A stretch of 64,000 nucleotides of DNA from Herbaspirillum sp. RV1423 (GTDB taxonomy: Bacteria; Pseudomonadota; Gammaproteobacteria; Burkholderiales; Burkholderiaceae_D): contig NZ_CBXX010000005.1 in NCBI RefSeq assembly GCF_000577615.1, forward strand, positions 248,001-312,000, written 5' to 3'. The notes below the pieces were generated by a model, which was given only the letters and a program-made list of their open reading frames with translations, was not told where the DNA came from and did not search any database. Positions 1 through 10,140 of this stretch are shown in pieces. Numbering within the stretch: position 1 is the first letter of the stretch; every line of letters begins with the position of its first letter. The translations under genes were made by a program, and so were the position numbers.

Positions 1-238
1 GCTGGCGGCGCGCGCCGAAGGCATCGGCATGGGCTGGGTGTCGCTGTTCGACGCGGACAAGCTGGCGGCCTTGCTGGCGATGCCGGCGGGCGCGCGGCCG
101 GTGGCGGTGATCTGCCTGGGCCATGTCAGGGAATTTTATGCGCGTCCCATGCTGGAGCAGGAAGGCTGGGCGGCGCGGCAATCGCTGGACGATCTGGTGT
201 ACAGCGACCTATGGGGCAACAAGGAAAACAAGGAATGA
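1..238 (+). CDS. bluB: 5,6-dimethylbenzimidazole synthase, 3' end only
   Basis: Only the last 78 or so residues are present; the reading frame is open from base 2 to the TGA at 236-238, so the gene starts left of the window. The visible part (AEGIGMGWVSLFD, then a segment ending in a VICLGHVREF stretch) matches the C-terminal half of the BluB flavin-dependent nitroreductase-like family, which fragments reduced FMN to make dimethylbenzimidazole, the lower ligand of cobalamin. Its stop overlaps the next start codon in an ATGA arrangement, which supports operon membership and translational coupling with cobU. Identification rests on a short fragment and on context. Confidence 0.75.
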   Translation, partial: LAARAEGIGMGWVSLFDADKLAALLAMPAGARPVAVICLGHVREFYARPMLEQEGWAARQSLDDLVYSDLWGNKENKE

Positions 239-819
239 GCGAGGGTATTTTGAATCAGCGCACTTTGATATTCGGCGGCGCGCGTTCGGGCAAGAGCGCC
301 CAGGCGGAACGATTGGCCGCCGCCGCCGGCAAGCCGGTGACGTATATCGCCACGGCCGCAATCGGCGACGACGAGATGGCGGCGCGCATTGCCGCGCACC
401 GGCGGCAGCGCGGCGCGCACCATGCCGATTGGGAAACCGTGGAAGAGCAGCTCGCGCTGGGCGACGCCATCGCCCGCTGCAGCACGTCCGGCAATGTGGT
501 GCTGGTTGATTGCCTGACGGTGTGGCTGTCGAACCTGCTGTTTTCGGAAAACCGGGACTACCCCGAGGTCGGCGAGGTAGAGCCGCCGCCGCGCTTTGCC
601 GTGGAGCGCGCGCGCCTGCTGCAAGTCCTGGCGCAAGTCGAAGGCGAGGTAGTGCTGGTGTCCAATGAAGTCGGCATGGGCATCGTGCCGCAAGGCGCGG
701 TCTCGCGCTGGTTCGTCGATGAGGCCGGACGCCTCAACCAGGCGGTCGCGGCGATCTGCGAACGCGTGCAGTTCGTCGCCGCCGGTTTGCCGCTGGAGCT
801 GAAAGGACGCGCATGCTGA
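235..819 (+). CDS. cobU: Bifunctional adenosylcobinamide kinase / adenosylcobinamide-phosphate guanylyltransferase
   Basis: A 194-residue protein of the usual CobU/CobP length. The P-loop GGARSGKS is at residues 14-21, an AAHRRQR segment puts His55 where the family carries the guanylylated histidine, and the Walker-B-like [12 protein letters not shown] has its Asp near residue 92. It phosphorylates adenosylcobinamide and then forms AdoCbi-GDP in the cytoplasm, late in cobalamin assembly. I chose the ATG at 235, which overlaps the bluB stop as ATGA; an in-frame upstream ATG at 211 lies inside bluB and is less likely. The 3' end overlaps cbiB by 7 bases, so the genes are probably translated in a coupled manner. 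Confidence 0.93.
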   Translation: MSEGILNQRTLIFGGARSGKSAQAERLAAAAGKPVTYIATAAIGDDEMAARIAAHRRQRGAHHADWETVEEQLALGDAIARCSTSGNVVLVDCLTVWLSNLLFSENRDYPEVGEVEPPPRFAVERARLLQVLAQVEGEVVLVSNEVGMGIVPQGAVSRWFVDEAGRLNQAVAAICERVQFVAAGLPLELKGRAC

Positions 820-1772
820 GCGGCATCGATCTGGCGCTGCTGGCCTTGCTGATGACGGCGGGGGTGGCAATCGACCGGCTGCTCGGCGAAACGCCGCGCT
901 GGCATCCGCTGGTCGGTTTCGGCCGTTATGCGAATCTGCTTGAGCGTATTTTCAACCGTTCCCGGGGCAGCTACGGGCGCGGCGCGCTGGCATGGACATT
1001 GGCGGTGCTGCCGCCGGCAGCGCTGTCGTGCTGGATCACGCTGCTGCTGGCGCAGCGATCGCTCTGGCTGGCGGCTGCCTGGCATGTGTTGCTGCTGTAT
1101 TTCTGCCTCGGCCTGCGCAGTTTGCATGACCACGCGATGCCGATTGCGCGCGCCCTGCAATCGGGCGACCTGGCGGCTGCGCGTCGACTGACGGGACGCA
1201 TCGTCAGCCGCGACACCGGCGCCTCGCAGGAAACCGATCTGGCCAAGGCCGCCGTCGAATCACTGCTGGAAAACGGCAACGACGCCGTGTTCGGCACCTT
1301 GTTCTGGTTCGCTGTGGCGGGCGGCCCGGGCGCACTGCTGTTTCGCCTGTCCAACACGCTGGATGCCATGTGGGGTTACCGCACGCCGCGTTTCCTGGCG
1401 TTCGGCTGCGCGGCGGCGCGCATCGACGACGCGCTCAACTGGATGCCTGCGCGCCTGACGGCCTGGTCTTACGCCTTGCTCGGCGACTGGCGCCAGGCGC
1501 GCGCTTGCTGGCGAACGCAGGCGCCGGCATGGAGCAGTCCCAACGCCGGTCCGGTGATGTCGGCGGGCGCCGGAGCGCTCGGCCTGACCTTGGGCGGCGC
1601 GGCGATCTACGACGGCGCGGTTGAACAACGCCCGTCGCTCGGCATCGGCCGCGACGCCGTCGCCGGCGACATCGCACGCGCCTGGAAACTGGTGTCGCGC
1701 AGCGTCATGCTGTGGCTGACCGTGATGCTGCTGGCGTCCTGCATTGCCGCGTTCGGAGGCTTGTATGCTTGA
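813..1772 (+). CDS. cbiB: Adenosylcobinamide-phosphate synthase (CbiB type)
   Basis: A 319-residue, strongly hydrophobic integral membrane protein with several predicted helices. The N-terminal [18 protein letters not shown] block is the family hallmark, and a conserved [17 protein letters not shown] segment and a TLDAMWGYR segment follow. CbiB attaches the aminopropanol (phosphate) arm to adenosylcobyric acid, so it uses the product of the downstream cobD decarboxylase and of cobQ. It overlaps cobU by 7 bases and the next gene by 8 bases. Note on names: this enzyme is called CobD in Pseudomonas-style nomenclature. Confidence 0.93.
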   Translation: MLSGIDLALLALLMTAGVAIDRLLGETPRWHPLVGFGRYANLLERIFNRSRGSYGRGALAWTLAVLPPAALSCWITLLLAQRSLWLAAAWHVLLLYFCLGLRSLHDHAMPIARALQSGDLAAARRLTGRIVSRDTGASQETDLAKAAVESLLENGNDAVFGTLFWFAVAGGPGALLFRLSNTLDAMWGYRTPRFLAFGCAAARIDDALNWMPARLTAWSYALLGDWRQARACWRTQAPAWSSPNAGPVMSAGAGALGLTLGGAAIYDGAVEQRPSLGIGRDAVAGDIARAWKLVSRSVMLWLTVMLLASCIAAFGGLYA

Positions 1773-2791
1773 ACACGGCGGCAACCTCAACGACGCCGTG
1801 ATCCGTTACGGCATTGCGCGCGCCGACTGGCTGGACTTGTCGACCGGCATCAATCCGCATCCTTATCCCGCGCCGGTCCTGCGCGCCGATGCCTGGCACC
1901 GGCTGCCGGAACCGAGCGCGGAACTGGTCGCCGCCGCTTGCGACTACTACGGCGCGTCCACCATGCTGCCGGTATCCGGCACGCAGGCGGCGATCCAGGC
2001 CTTGCCGCAATTGCGCCTGGGCGACGCCGGCGTGTCGCGCGTGGCCGTCGCAGCGCCCGCCTATGCCGAACACGCGCATCGCTGGACGCGGGCAGGGCAT
2101 GCCGTGCGCGAGATTGCCTATGCGGATTTGCCGGCGGCGGTGGGGGCTTGCGACGTCATGGTGATCTGCAATCCCAACAACCCGACCGGCGCCAGCGTCG
2201 AACCCGATACCTTGCTCGCCTGGGCGCGGCATCTGGCGGAACGCGGCGGCTGGCTGGTGGTCGATGAGGCGTTCGGCGACACCGTGCCGGCGCTAAGCGT
2301 CGCCGCCCATGCCGGCAAACATCCCGGCCTGATCGTGCTGCGCTCGGTCGGCAAGTTCTTCGGTCTGGCAGGCCTGCGGCTGGGATTTGTCGCCGCCCAC
2401 GAGACCATCCTGCACGCTTTGCGCGACTGGCTCGGTCCCTGGTCGGTCAGCGGCCCTGCGCAACAGATCGGCATGGCGGCGCTGACCGACATTACCTGGC
2501 AGCGGGCCATGCGCGCGCGGTTGCTGGACGAAGGCGAGCGGCTGCAATCCCTGCTGGCCGAATGCGGCATCCGCTCCAGCGGCAGCGCGCTCTATCAATG
2601 GTGGCCGCAGCCGGCGGCGGCGGCCTTTCATAGCTGGATGGCGCAGCAGGGCATCTGGGTGCGGCTGTTCATGCGCGGCGCCGGCGGCATCCGCATCGGT
2701 CTGCCGCCGAACGAGCAAGGCTGGCGCGACCTGCGCGCAGCCTTGCTCGGCTGGTTCGAGATGTCGGGCATGGCGAGGGAAAAGGTGTCGC

Positions 2792-2799
<8 letters not shown>
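1765..2799 (+). CDS. cobD: L-threonine-O-3-phosphate decarboxylase (PLP-dependent, CobD/CobC family)
   Basis: A 344-residue fold-type-I PLP enzyme. Visible markers are HGGNLNDA near the N-terminus (typical of this subfamily), NPNNPTG at residues 136-142, VVDEAF with Asp167 for the pyridine nitrogen, and [14 protein letters not shown] with the PLP lysine at about residue 197. It decarboxylates threonine phosphate to aminopropanol phosphate for the cobalamin nucleotide loop. I place the start at the ATG at 1765, which begins MLEHGGNL and has GGAGG just upstream (about 1755-1759), rather than at an upstream in-frame codon inside cbiB. The gene overlaps cobQ by 8 bases. Confidence 0.92.
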
Positions 2800-4258
<1,459 letters not shown>

Positions 4259-4298
4259 ACGAGACAGGCTGAAGGGACTACCGGGAGGTCAAAGAAAT

Positions 4299-4988
4299 TT
4301 ACAGGTACTGCACTTCAATGGTTGCCAGACCGTCGAGGTCGATGCTCTGGGTCAGCGGCAGGTTGGCGCTCTTGTCGATGACAGCCTGGACGCCGATGGA
4401 GCCGGTGATGGTCTTGTAACCGACAGGTGTCGAAGTGCCGGCTGTCGTGAACGACTGGCGGGCAGTACCGTCGGCATTGAAACGTCCGGCAGCGGACTTG
4501 ATCCAGGCGTTGCTGTTGGTGGCGTCAGCCAGCACGTCAGGAGTGGAAGCCGTACCGCTGGCGGCGGTGGCGTTGACGGAGCCGGGAATCAGACGCAAGG
4601 CATAGGCGCCGATCCTGGTGCCTGCGACCGTACCCAGGCCGAAAGCCTGGGCATCGGTCACACCGGCGCCGATGTTCGCGGCGATGCCGGCGACGACCGA
4701 GGTTGCGCGGTTATCGATTGCATGCACGGCAACTTTGGTATCGGCATCGCAAGTGATGGTCAGGGGAACGGTCTTCTCGCTCAGGACGGTGGCGCTCGAC
4801 GGGTTGAGGTCTTTGGCGGCGGAGATGGTGCCGTAATCGACGACGTTGGTGCCGGTGAAGCTTGGGGTGCAGGCCGAAGGACGGATGACGCCCTTGACCT
4901 TGAGTTCGGCGGTGTCGGCGGCGTGGGCGGCGAAAGACACCAGCAGGGAAGCAGCCAGGGCGGAGAGCTGGGCGACTTGTTTGTTCAT
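4299..4988 (-). CDS. Secreted DUF1120 family protein (fimbrial-subunit-like)
   Basis: A 229-residue protein with a clear Sec signal peptide (about residues 1-24, ending SFAAHAA). The mature part has a Cys in SACTPSF and a second in ITCDADTK, spaced as in the disulfide of chaperone-usher pilin-like folds, and a C-terminal beta-strand ending in an aromatic-Leu pair (EVQYL). This pattern matches DUF1120 proteins, which are small beta-rich exported proteins often annotated as fimbrial-like. No usher or chaperone gene lies next to it, so the function is unknown. It is monocistronic, with its own terminator at 4239-4270 and about 400 bp of upstream intergenic DNA. Confidence 0.7.
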   Translation of the reverse strand: MNKQVAQLSALAASLLVSFAAHAADTAELKVKGVIRPSACTPSFTGTNVVDYGTISAAKDLNPSSATVLSEKTVPLTITCDADTKVAVHAIDNRATSVVAGIAANIGAGVTDAQAFGLGTVAGTRIGAYALRLIPGSVNATAASGTASTPDVLADATNSNAWIKSAAGRFNADGTARQSFTTAGTSTPVGYKTITGSIGVQAVIDKSANLPLTQSIDLDGLATIEVQYL

Positions 4989-5405
4989 GATCGTTTCCTC
5001 GAAAAGTTAAGAATGGATAAGAAGTCTTGTGCCTCAGCGCTCTGTGTTTGTGCTTAAGCAGTGATGCCATTCTGACGATTCTTAACTCTCATTTATATGA
5101 GAAAACTCTCAAAAAACGAGTTGTTGCGAGGGGGTGTCGCGCAAAACCGGTTTCCTTCGGCGAGGTGTCGGAAGGGAGGGAAAGGGCGATGAAGAGGGGA
5201 AATAGGGGCTACCGCTGTAGTGCCATTTCCACGGCCGCCGTCCTGGCGAACGCTGGCGCCCGGTGTTTTGCAGACGTCCAATGCGACGCTGGGTCCTGAC
5301 TTTCGTCAGGACGACGGTGGTGGTGGACTGATAATTCAGCAAGGAGCTTTTTAAACTTGACTGAACGGCATTCGGGCTACGGCTGGGAAATGATATGAAC
5401 CGGAG
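4989..5405. other. Intergenic region upstream of the DUF1120 gene
   Basis: No convincing gene lies here. It contains the upstream region of the leftward DUF1120 gene, a small dyad CTCAT-TTAT-ATGAG at 5088-5101 that could be an operator, and a degenerate REP-pair element at about 5238-5316, annotated separately. Short open frames in this stretch translate the repeat and are not believable genes. Confidence 0.5.
5238..5316. repeat. REP/BIME-like composite repeat, copy A (degenerate)
   Basis: The core palindrome GTCCTGAC-TTTC-GTCAGGAC is at 5293-5312, preceded by a decayed second arm (CGTCCTGGCGAACGCTGG) about 50 bp away. It is the reverse complement, with substitutions, of the two-palindrome unit seen intact at 56282-56354 and 56475-56547. 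It lies in intergenic DNA, as do all copies in this window. Confidence 0.75.
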
Positions 5406-5606
5406 TCAGTTCAGCGCTTCCTTGGCGGCTTCTTCCGGCGTCAGGCCGTCATAGAACAGATCGGTAAACCATTCCACCTCTTCTTCGATATGTTCCTGCG
5501 CCTGGGCCAGCGTTGCGCCGCCTTTGACGAGGAACTTTTCGACCTCGGTGCACCATTTGATCAGTGCTTCGGTTTCCGGATCCAGTTTCTCTTCTTTTTT
5601 GGGCAT
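5406..5606 (-). CDS. Small acidic protein of unknown function
   Basis: A 66-residue, very acidic protein (many Glu/Asp, ends PEEAAKEALN) with predicted amphipathic helices and no signal peptide, Cys pairs or recognisable domain. An AAGGAAATC segment upstream of the ATG at 5606 is a plausible ribosome binding site, and composition and GC at third positions fit the neighbouring genes, so I think it is real. It lies downstream of, and in the same direction as, the TSUP exporter gene. I do not recognise the family and assign no function. Confidence 0.55.
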   Translation of the reverse strand: MPKKEEKLDPETEALIKWCTEVEKFLVKGGATLAQAQEHIEEEVEWFTDLFYDGLTPEEAAKEALN

Positions 5607-5722
5607 GATGATTTCCTTGTTTCTTGACTACGGTGAGGTGTTAACCGGATGGTCCGGCAAGGATAAGGCAAAGCGAGGAATTGCGCCCGATGTTGTGGAT
5701 CCGCCGGTCAATAGGTCAGTGG

Positions 5723-6448
5723 TCAATACGCCGCCGCCCACAGCAGGGACAAACCCGACACCAGCAGGAGCAGATTGAGCAGGTGCTGGAAATTGGCTTC
5801 GCTCATCTTCATGACGAAGACCTTGCCGACGAAGGTGCCGGCCATCAGGGAGCCGCCCACCAGCAGCCCTTGCAGGAACACCGACAGCGGCATCGCGCCG
5901 AGTTCGCGGAAGGTCAGCACCTTGCTCACGTACAGCACCAGCGAACTGGCCGCTTCGGTGGAGAGGAAGGCGCCTCTGCTGAGGCCGTAAGCGCTGAATA
6001 CCGGTACGCTCAGCGGCCCGGTCGACAGCACGATGCCGGTCAGGAAGCCGATGACGGCGCCGGCCAGCGACAACTGCCACAGCCGGACGGTGAAATTGCG
6101 CTTTTTGAGCCAATACCGGAACGGGATCATGGCGAGGAAGAATAATCCCAGGCTGATGTCGATGAAATGCGCCGGCAACTGGAGCAGGGTGCGCGCGCCC
6201 AGTGCCGCGGCAGGCACGCCGGTGATCGCATAGGCCAGGAAGGCGCGCCAGTCGACCACGCGCCACCAGGCCAGCACGCGCGCCAGGTTGGCCATCACGG
6301 CAGCCACCGCCATGATGGGCACCGCCTGTTTCGGGCCGAAGTTGAAGACCAGCACCGGCAGCAGCATGATGGAGGAGCCGGTGCCGATGACGCCGCTGAC
6401 CATGCCGGCGACGAGTCCGACGAGCAAGACGAAAATGTAAGCTGCCAC
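5723..6448 (-). CDS. TSUP family membrane exporter (TauE/SafE-like)
   Basis: A 241-residue polytopic protein with about seven or eight hydrophobic helices. The glycine-rich GVIGTGSSIMLLPVLVF repeat near the N-terminus and a related segment in the second half (GIVLSTGPLSVPVF) are typical of the TSUP family, which exports sulfite, sulfoacetate or related organic anions. It begins at a GTG at 6448, with no good Shine-Dalgarno visible, and the start lies within an inverted repeat (6444-6452 with 6502-6510). It follows phnX on the same strand after 76 bp and could be co-transcribed with the phosphonate genes. The substrate cannot be read from the sequence. Confidence 0.75.
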   Translation of the reverse strand: MAAYIFVLLVGLVAGMVSGVIGTGSSIMLLPVLVFNFGPKQAVPIMAVAAVMANLARVLAWWRVVDWRAFLAYAITGVPAAALGARTLLQLPAHFIDISLGLFFLAMIPFRYWLKKRNFTVRLWQLSLAGAVIGFLTGIVLSTGPLSVPVFSAYGLSRGAFLSTEAASSLVLYVSKVLTFRELGAMPLSVFLQGLLVGGSLMAGTFVGKVFVMKMSEANFQHLLNLLLLVSGLSLLWAAAY

Positions 6449-6510
6449 TGGGTGTTCTGGTTATGTTTTTATCGGATCAAGCGGCGTTATTGTACGCCGC
6501 TCCCAGTGGC
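6444..6510 (-). promoter_or_regulatory. Nested inverted repeats between phnX and the TSUP gene (possible weak terminator or start-codon-sequestering hairpin)
   Basis: The outer arms GCCACTGGG (6444-6452) and CCCAGTGGC (6502-6510) are perfect complements, and inside them GCGGCGT (6481-6487) pairs with ACGCCGC (6494-6500) around a 6-base loop. No T run follows on the minus strand, so a classic terminator is doubtful. The outer arm covers the GTG start of the exporter gene, so the structure could limit its translation. Confidence 0.4.
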
Positions 6511-6524
6511 TACGCCCACCGGCG

Positions 6525-7352
6525 TCAGGGACGTTCGCCGGCTTTGAGGCGGCCGGCGATTTTTTCAGCCACCGCCGGCAAGTCGGCGACCGAATCGATG
6601 ACGTAATGTGCGCCGGCTTCGCGCAGGCGCATTTCCGCCAGCGCCTTGAGCGCCTTGACCTGTTCCGGCGTCAGTTGCGCCAGTTCGGCGCCGGTGCAGC
6701 CGACCTCGTTGCCGGACAGCGATACGCCGACGGTCCACATGCCGGCATGGATGCCTTCCTCGATGCCGGGGATGGTGTCGTCCACCTTGATGCAGGCGGC
6801 AACGTCGCCGATCTTCAGCGCCAGCATGTTGGCCAGCGCCATGTAAGGGCCGGGGCGGCCGCCTGTGGCCAGTTCGTCGCCGGCGACGACGTGGTCGGGC
6901 GCGATGCCTTCGGCGGCGGCCAGCGGCAGCAGCACGTCCAGCACCTGGCGCGGATAGCCGGAGCAGGAGCCGATCTTCAGGCCCTTGGCGCGCAGCCAGG
7001 CGAGCGTCTCGGCCGCGCCGGCGATGGCTTGCGAGTATGCGCCGACCTTGGCGATCTGCATCGGCATGAAGCGGGCATAGATGGCGTCGACGTCGGCATC
7101 GGCCGGCGCATGGCCGTGGCGTTCCTGCCACTGGCGCGCGACGTCGGGATTATCGAGCAGGGTGCGGATGTGCTGCCACTTGGACAGTCCCATGGGGCCG
7201 CGCGCCTGCTTGAGCGTGATGTGCATGTCGAAACTCTTGAAGGCGTCGACGAAGATCTGGGTCGGCGCCAGCGAGCCGAAATCGACCAGCGTGCCGGCCC
7301 AGTCGAAGATCACGGCTTCCAGGTCGATGGGGGCATGAAGTGGGCGTGTCAT
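6525..7352 (-). CDS. phnX: Phosphonoacetaldehyde hydrolase
   Basis: A 275-residue HAD-superfamily enzyme that cleaves the C-P bond of phosphonoacetaldehyde to acetaldehyde and phosphate. The nucleophile motif FDWAGTLVD has Asp17, and PMGLSKWQH puts Lys58 at the position of the Schiff-base lysine that defines this family. Later HAD motifs are SCSGYPRQV and VDDTIPGI. I start it at the ATG at 7352, with an AAAGGA site 7 to 8 bases upstream; the frame stays open further upstream but runs antiparallel to nothing conserved and overlaps the preceding gene. It follows the Fe-alcohol dehydrogenase after 25 bp in the same operon. Confidence 0.93.
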   Translation of the reverse strand: MTRPLHAPIDLEAVIFDWAGTLVDFGSLAPTQIFVDAFKSFDMHITLKQARGPMGLSKWQHIRTLLDNPDVARQWQERHGHAPADADVDAIYARFMPMQIAKVGAYSQAIAGAAETLAWLRAKGLKIGSCSGYPRQVLDVLLPLAAAEGIAPDHVVAGDELATGGRPGPYMALANMLALKIGDVAACIKVDDTIPGIEEGIHAGMWTVGVSLSGNEVGCTGAELAQLTPEQVKALKALAEMRLREAGAHYVIDSVADLPAVAEKIAGRLKAGERP

Positions 7353-7377
7353 GGAGATTCCTTTACGGGTCAGAAAG

Positions 7378-8466
7378 TCAGGAGTGGATTGCGGCAATGA
7401 AATTGCGCCCGCGCGGCCCTTGCAGGGCGCGCTGCACCAGCGTGTCCCAGGCCTCGGCGATGCCGTAGTGCGCGGGATCGGTGCTGACGCCGAGGCGTTC
7501 GAGGAAGCCGGACAGGTTGTCGATGGCTTCCTGTTCGTCGACGGCGCCGAAGATGTCCAGCAGCAGGGCGTCGACGGCGGCGTCGCTGCCGAACGCCAGC
7601 GCCATGACATGCGGCAGCGAGAACGAGCAGGCGATGCCGTGCGCCACGCCGTGATGCAGCGTGATGTCGTAGGACAGCGAATGCGCCAGCGCGGTCTTGG
7701 TGTTGGAAAACGCCAGCCCGGCCTGCAGCGCGGCGCTGGCCATGCGTTCGCGCAAGGCCAGGTCGCCCGGACGCCGCAGCAGTTCCGGCAGCGTCTCGAC
7801 GACGCTGCGCGCCGCGGCTGCGGCGAGACTGGCCGAGACCGGATTGCGGTTGACATTCCAGATCGATTCCAGCGCATGCGAGAGCGCGTCGAGGCCGCTG
7901 GCCAGTGTGATGTCGTGCGGCAGGCTCAGCATCAGTTGCGCGTCGACGACGGCGGCATGCGGCCAGGTCCAGGTCTGGTGCAGCGAATACTTGCTGCCGG
8001 CGGCGGCGTCCCAGATGGTGGCCCAGGGCGTGACTTCGCTGCCGGTGCCGGCGGTGGTCGGGATGGCGATCAGCGTCTTCGCGTCCCGTCCGGACAAGGG
8101 CGCGCCGTCGCGCAGATGCGCCAGCAATGCGTCGAAGTTGCCGGAAGGCGTTCGCGTCAGCATGGCCTTGGCGCAGTCGATCACGCTGCCGCCGCCGAAG
8201 GCGACGATGCATTCGATGTCGGCATGTCGGCGCCAGACGCGTTCATACATGGGCGCCAGCCAACTGACGTCGGGGTTCGGCTGCACGGCGTTTTCGATGC
8301 CGGCCAGTTGCGGGCCGAGCAGTTGCGCGATGCGCGCTTCCAGCCCGAGCGCGGCGGCCTGGGGGAAGGTGATCAGCAGGGCGCGCCTGCCGTCGAGCAG
8401 CGTCGGCAATTGCGCCAGGCTGCCGCTGCCGGCCTGGATGGCGACCGGGTTGTGATAATTCCACAT
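7378..8466 (-). CDS. Phosphonate-associated iron-containing alcohol dehydrogenase (phosphonoacetaldehyde reductase type)
   Basis: A 362-residue group III (iron-activated) alcohol dehydrogenase. The nucleotide-binding GGGSVIDCAK and PTTAGTGSEVTPWAT segments are clear, and metal ligands are expected in VVDAQL, SGLDALSHALES and DITLHHGVAHG. Proteins of this type found in phn clusters interconvert phosphonoacetaldehyde and 2-hydroxyethylphosphonate with NAD(P)H. Here it lies between the transporter gene phnE (20 bp) and phnX (25 bp), which suggests it feeds phosphonoacetaldehyde to PhnX. The direction of the reaction in vivo is inference. Confidence 0.82.
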   Translation of the reverse strand: MWNYHNPVAIQAGSGSLAQLPTLLDGRRALLITFPQAAALGLEARIAQLLGPQLAGIENAVQPNPDVSWLAPMYERVWRRHADIECIVAFGGGSVIDCAKAMLTRTPSGNFDALLAHLRDGAPLSGRDAKTLIAIPTTAGTGSEVTPWATIWDAAAGSKYSLHQTWTWPHAAVVDAQLMLSLPHDITLASGLDALSHALESIWNVNRNPVSASLAAAAARSVVETLPELLRRPGDLALRERMASAALQAGLAFSNTKTALAHSLSYDITLHHGVAHGIACSFSLPHVMALAFGSDAAVDALLLDIFGAVDEQEAIDNLSGFLERLGVSTDPAHYGIAEAWDTLVQRALQGPRGRNFIAAIHS

Positions 8467-8486
8467 GGATTTCTTTGCTAAAAATG

Positions 8487-9338
8487 TTAGTTGCTGCGGC
8501 CGTCCTGGATCATCCGGCGCAAGCGGCTGGAGAGCGTGTCGGCGGCTACCACCATCAGCGTGACGACGACGATGCAGGTGGCGGTGTCCTGGTACTTGAA
8601 CAGCTTGAGGCTGTTGACCAGTTCGAAACCGAGGCCGCCGGCGCCGACCATGCCGAGCACGGTGGCCTGGCGCAGGTTGACTTCAAAACGGTACAGCACG
8701 GTGGCGATCCAGGCCGTAACGACTTGCGGCAAGACGCCGAAGACGATCACCTGCAGCGGACGGGCGCCGGTGGCGCGCAGCGCTTCGAGCGGGCCGTCGT
8801 CGATTTCCTCGATGCTTTCGGCGAAAAATTTTCCGACCATGCCGACGCCATGCAACGCCAGCGCCAGCACGCCGGGAAAAGGACCGAGGCCGACTGCGGA
8901 GACAAACACCAGCGCCAGGATCAGCTCATTGATGCTGCGCGTGACATTGAGCAACTGACGCACCGACTGATACACCACGCGGTTGCGGTTGAGGTTGCGC
9001 GCCGCCAGGAACGACACGGGAATTGCGCCGATCACGCCCAGCAGCGTGCCCCAGATGGCGATCTGGATGGTTTCGATGGCGGGACCGAGCAGGTTGCCGA
9101 GGATGCTCCAGTTGGGCGGGAAGGAACGGCTCAGGAAATCGGCGATCTGCGGCAGGCCGTCGGCCAGCTCGCTCCAGCTCAGTTGCGTGCCTTGCGCGCT
9201 CCAGGCCAGTACGAAGGCGGCTGCGGCGACCGCGGCGATGCACAGCAGCCAGGCGCGCAGGGTCAGCGGACGGGCACCGGTCCAGACATAGTCGTGATAG
9301 CTGGCGCGGTCCGCGCCGGGCTGCATCGGGACGTTCAT
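8487..9338 (-). CDS. phnE: Phosphonate ABC transporter permease
   Basis: A 283-residue inner-membrane permease with about six hydrophobic helices. It has the family-typical ETIQIAIWGTLLG segment and an EAA-type cytoplasmic loop (EALRATGARPLQVIVFGVLPQ) that contacts the ATPase. It would move phosphonates bound by PhnD with energy from PhnC. Its ATG at 9338 overlaps the phnC stop as ATGA, so it normally depends on coupled translation from phnC, which is frameshifted here. Confidence 0.92.
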   Translation of the reverse strand: MNVPMQPGADRASYHDYVWTGARPLTLRAWLLCIAAVAAAAFVLAWSAQGTQLSWSELADGLPQIADFLSRSFPPNWSILGNLLGPAIETIQIAIWGTLLGVIGAIPVSFLAARNLNRNRVVYQSVRQLLNVTRSINELILALVFVSAVGLGPFPGVLALALHGVGMVGKFFAESIEEIDDGPLEALRATGARPLQVIVFGVLPQVVTAWIATVLYRFEVNLRQATVLGMVGAGGLGFELVNSLKLFKYQDTATCIVVVTLMVVAADTLSSRLRRMIQDGRSN

Positions 9339-10140
9339 GACAAGGCTCCTTCCAGCGCCATGTCGGCGGCGGGTTGCCGCGACATCCGGGAATCATCGTC
9401 CTGCGCCCTGACCTGATCCAGGCCGGCATAGATCAGGTTGAGATGCGAATCGCGCAATTCATCGCCGCGGCCGTCGAACACCAGCTTGCCGCCCGACAGG
9501 CCGACGATGCGGTCGCCGAACTCGCGCGCATAGTCGACCTGGTGCAGGTTGCAGACCACGGTGATGCCGAGTTCGCGGCAGGCTGCGCGCAGGTATTGCA
9601 GCACCAGGCGGGAAGTCTTGGGATCGAGGCTGGCGACCGGTTCGTCGGCCAGGATCACCTGCGGACGCTGCGCCAGGGCGCGGGCGATGCCGACGCGCTG
9701 GCGCTGGCCGCCGGAGAGCGCATCGGTGCGTTGCCCGGCCTTGTGCTCGAGCTCGACGCGGCGCAGGCAATCCATCGCCAGCGCGATGTCCTGGCGGCTG
9801 AACAACTGCAATATGGAACTCAGCGTCGAGGTTTGGCCGAGCCGGCCGGTCAGCACGTTCTTCAATACCGACAGGCGCGGCACGACATTGTGATGCTGGA
9901 AGACGCCACTTGTCGGCGCAGCTTGCGCACGTTGCGCATGTCCGTGGCGTCGAATCCGGCCGCCACCAGTTCACCGGAGGTCGGCGTCGCCAGTCCGTTG
10001 ATACAGCGCAGCAAGGTCGACTTGCCGGCGCCGGACGGTCCCAGCACGACCAGGAATTCCCCGGGAGCGACATCGAGGTCGATGCCGCGCAGCACGGCAT
10101 TGCTGCCGTATTGCTTGGTGAGCGAACGGATGCGGATCAT
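9335..10140 (-). pseudogene. phnC: Phosphonate ABC transporter ATPase, frameshifted
   Basis: Two overlapping frames together make one full-length PhnC. The first (from the ATG at 10140) carries the Walker [10 protein letters not shown] and the start of the helical region through LRRQVA. The second carries [11 protein letters not shown], the signature LSGGQRQR and Walker B VILADEP, ending at 9335. The join is near 9905-9910: the sequence reads QVA and then, in a different frame, VFQHHN, where the family has QVA-M-VFQ. A loss of four bases (or one) explains this. As written, translation of the first frame stops at 9862, before the catalytic half, so the ATPase should be inactive unless this is a sequencing error. 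ATGA overlaps with phnD and phnE are intact. Confidence 0.8.
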
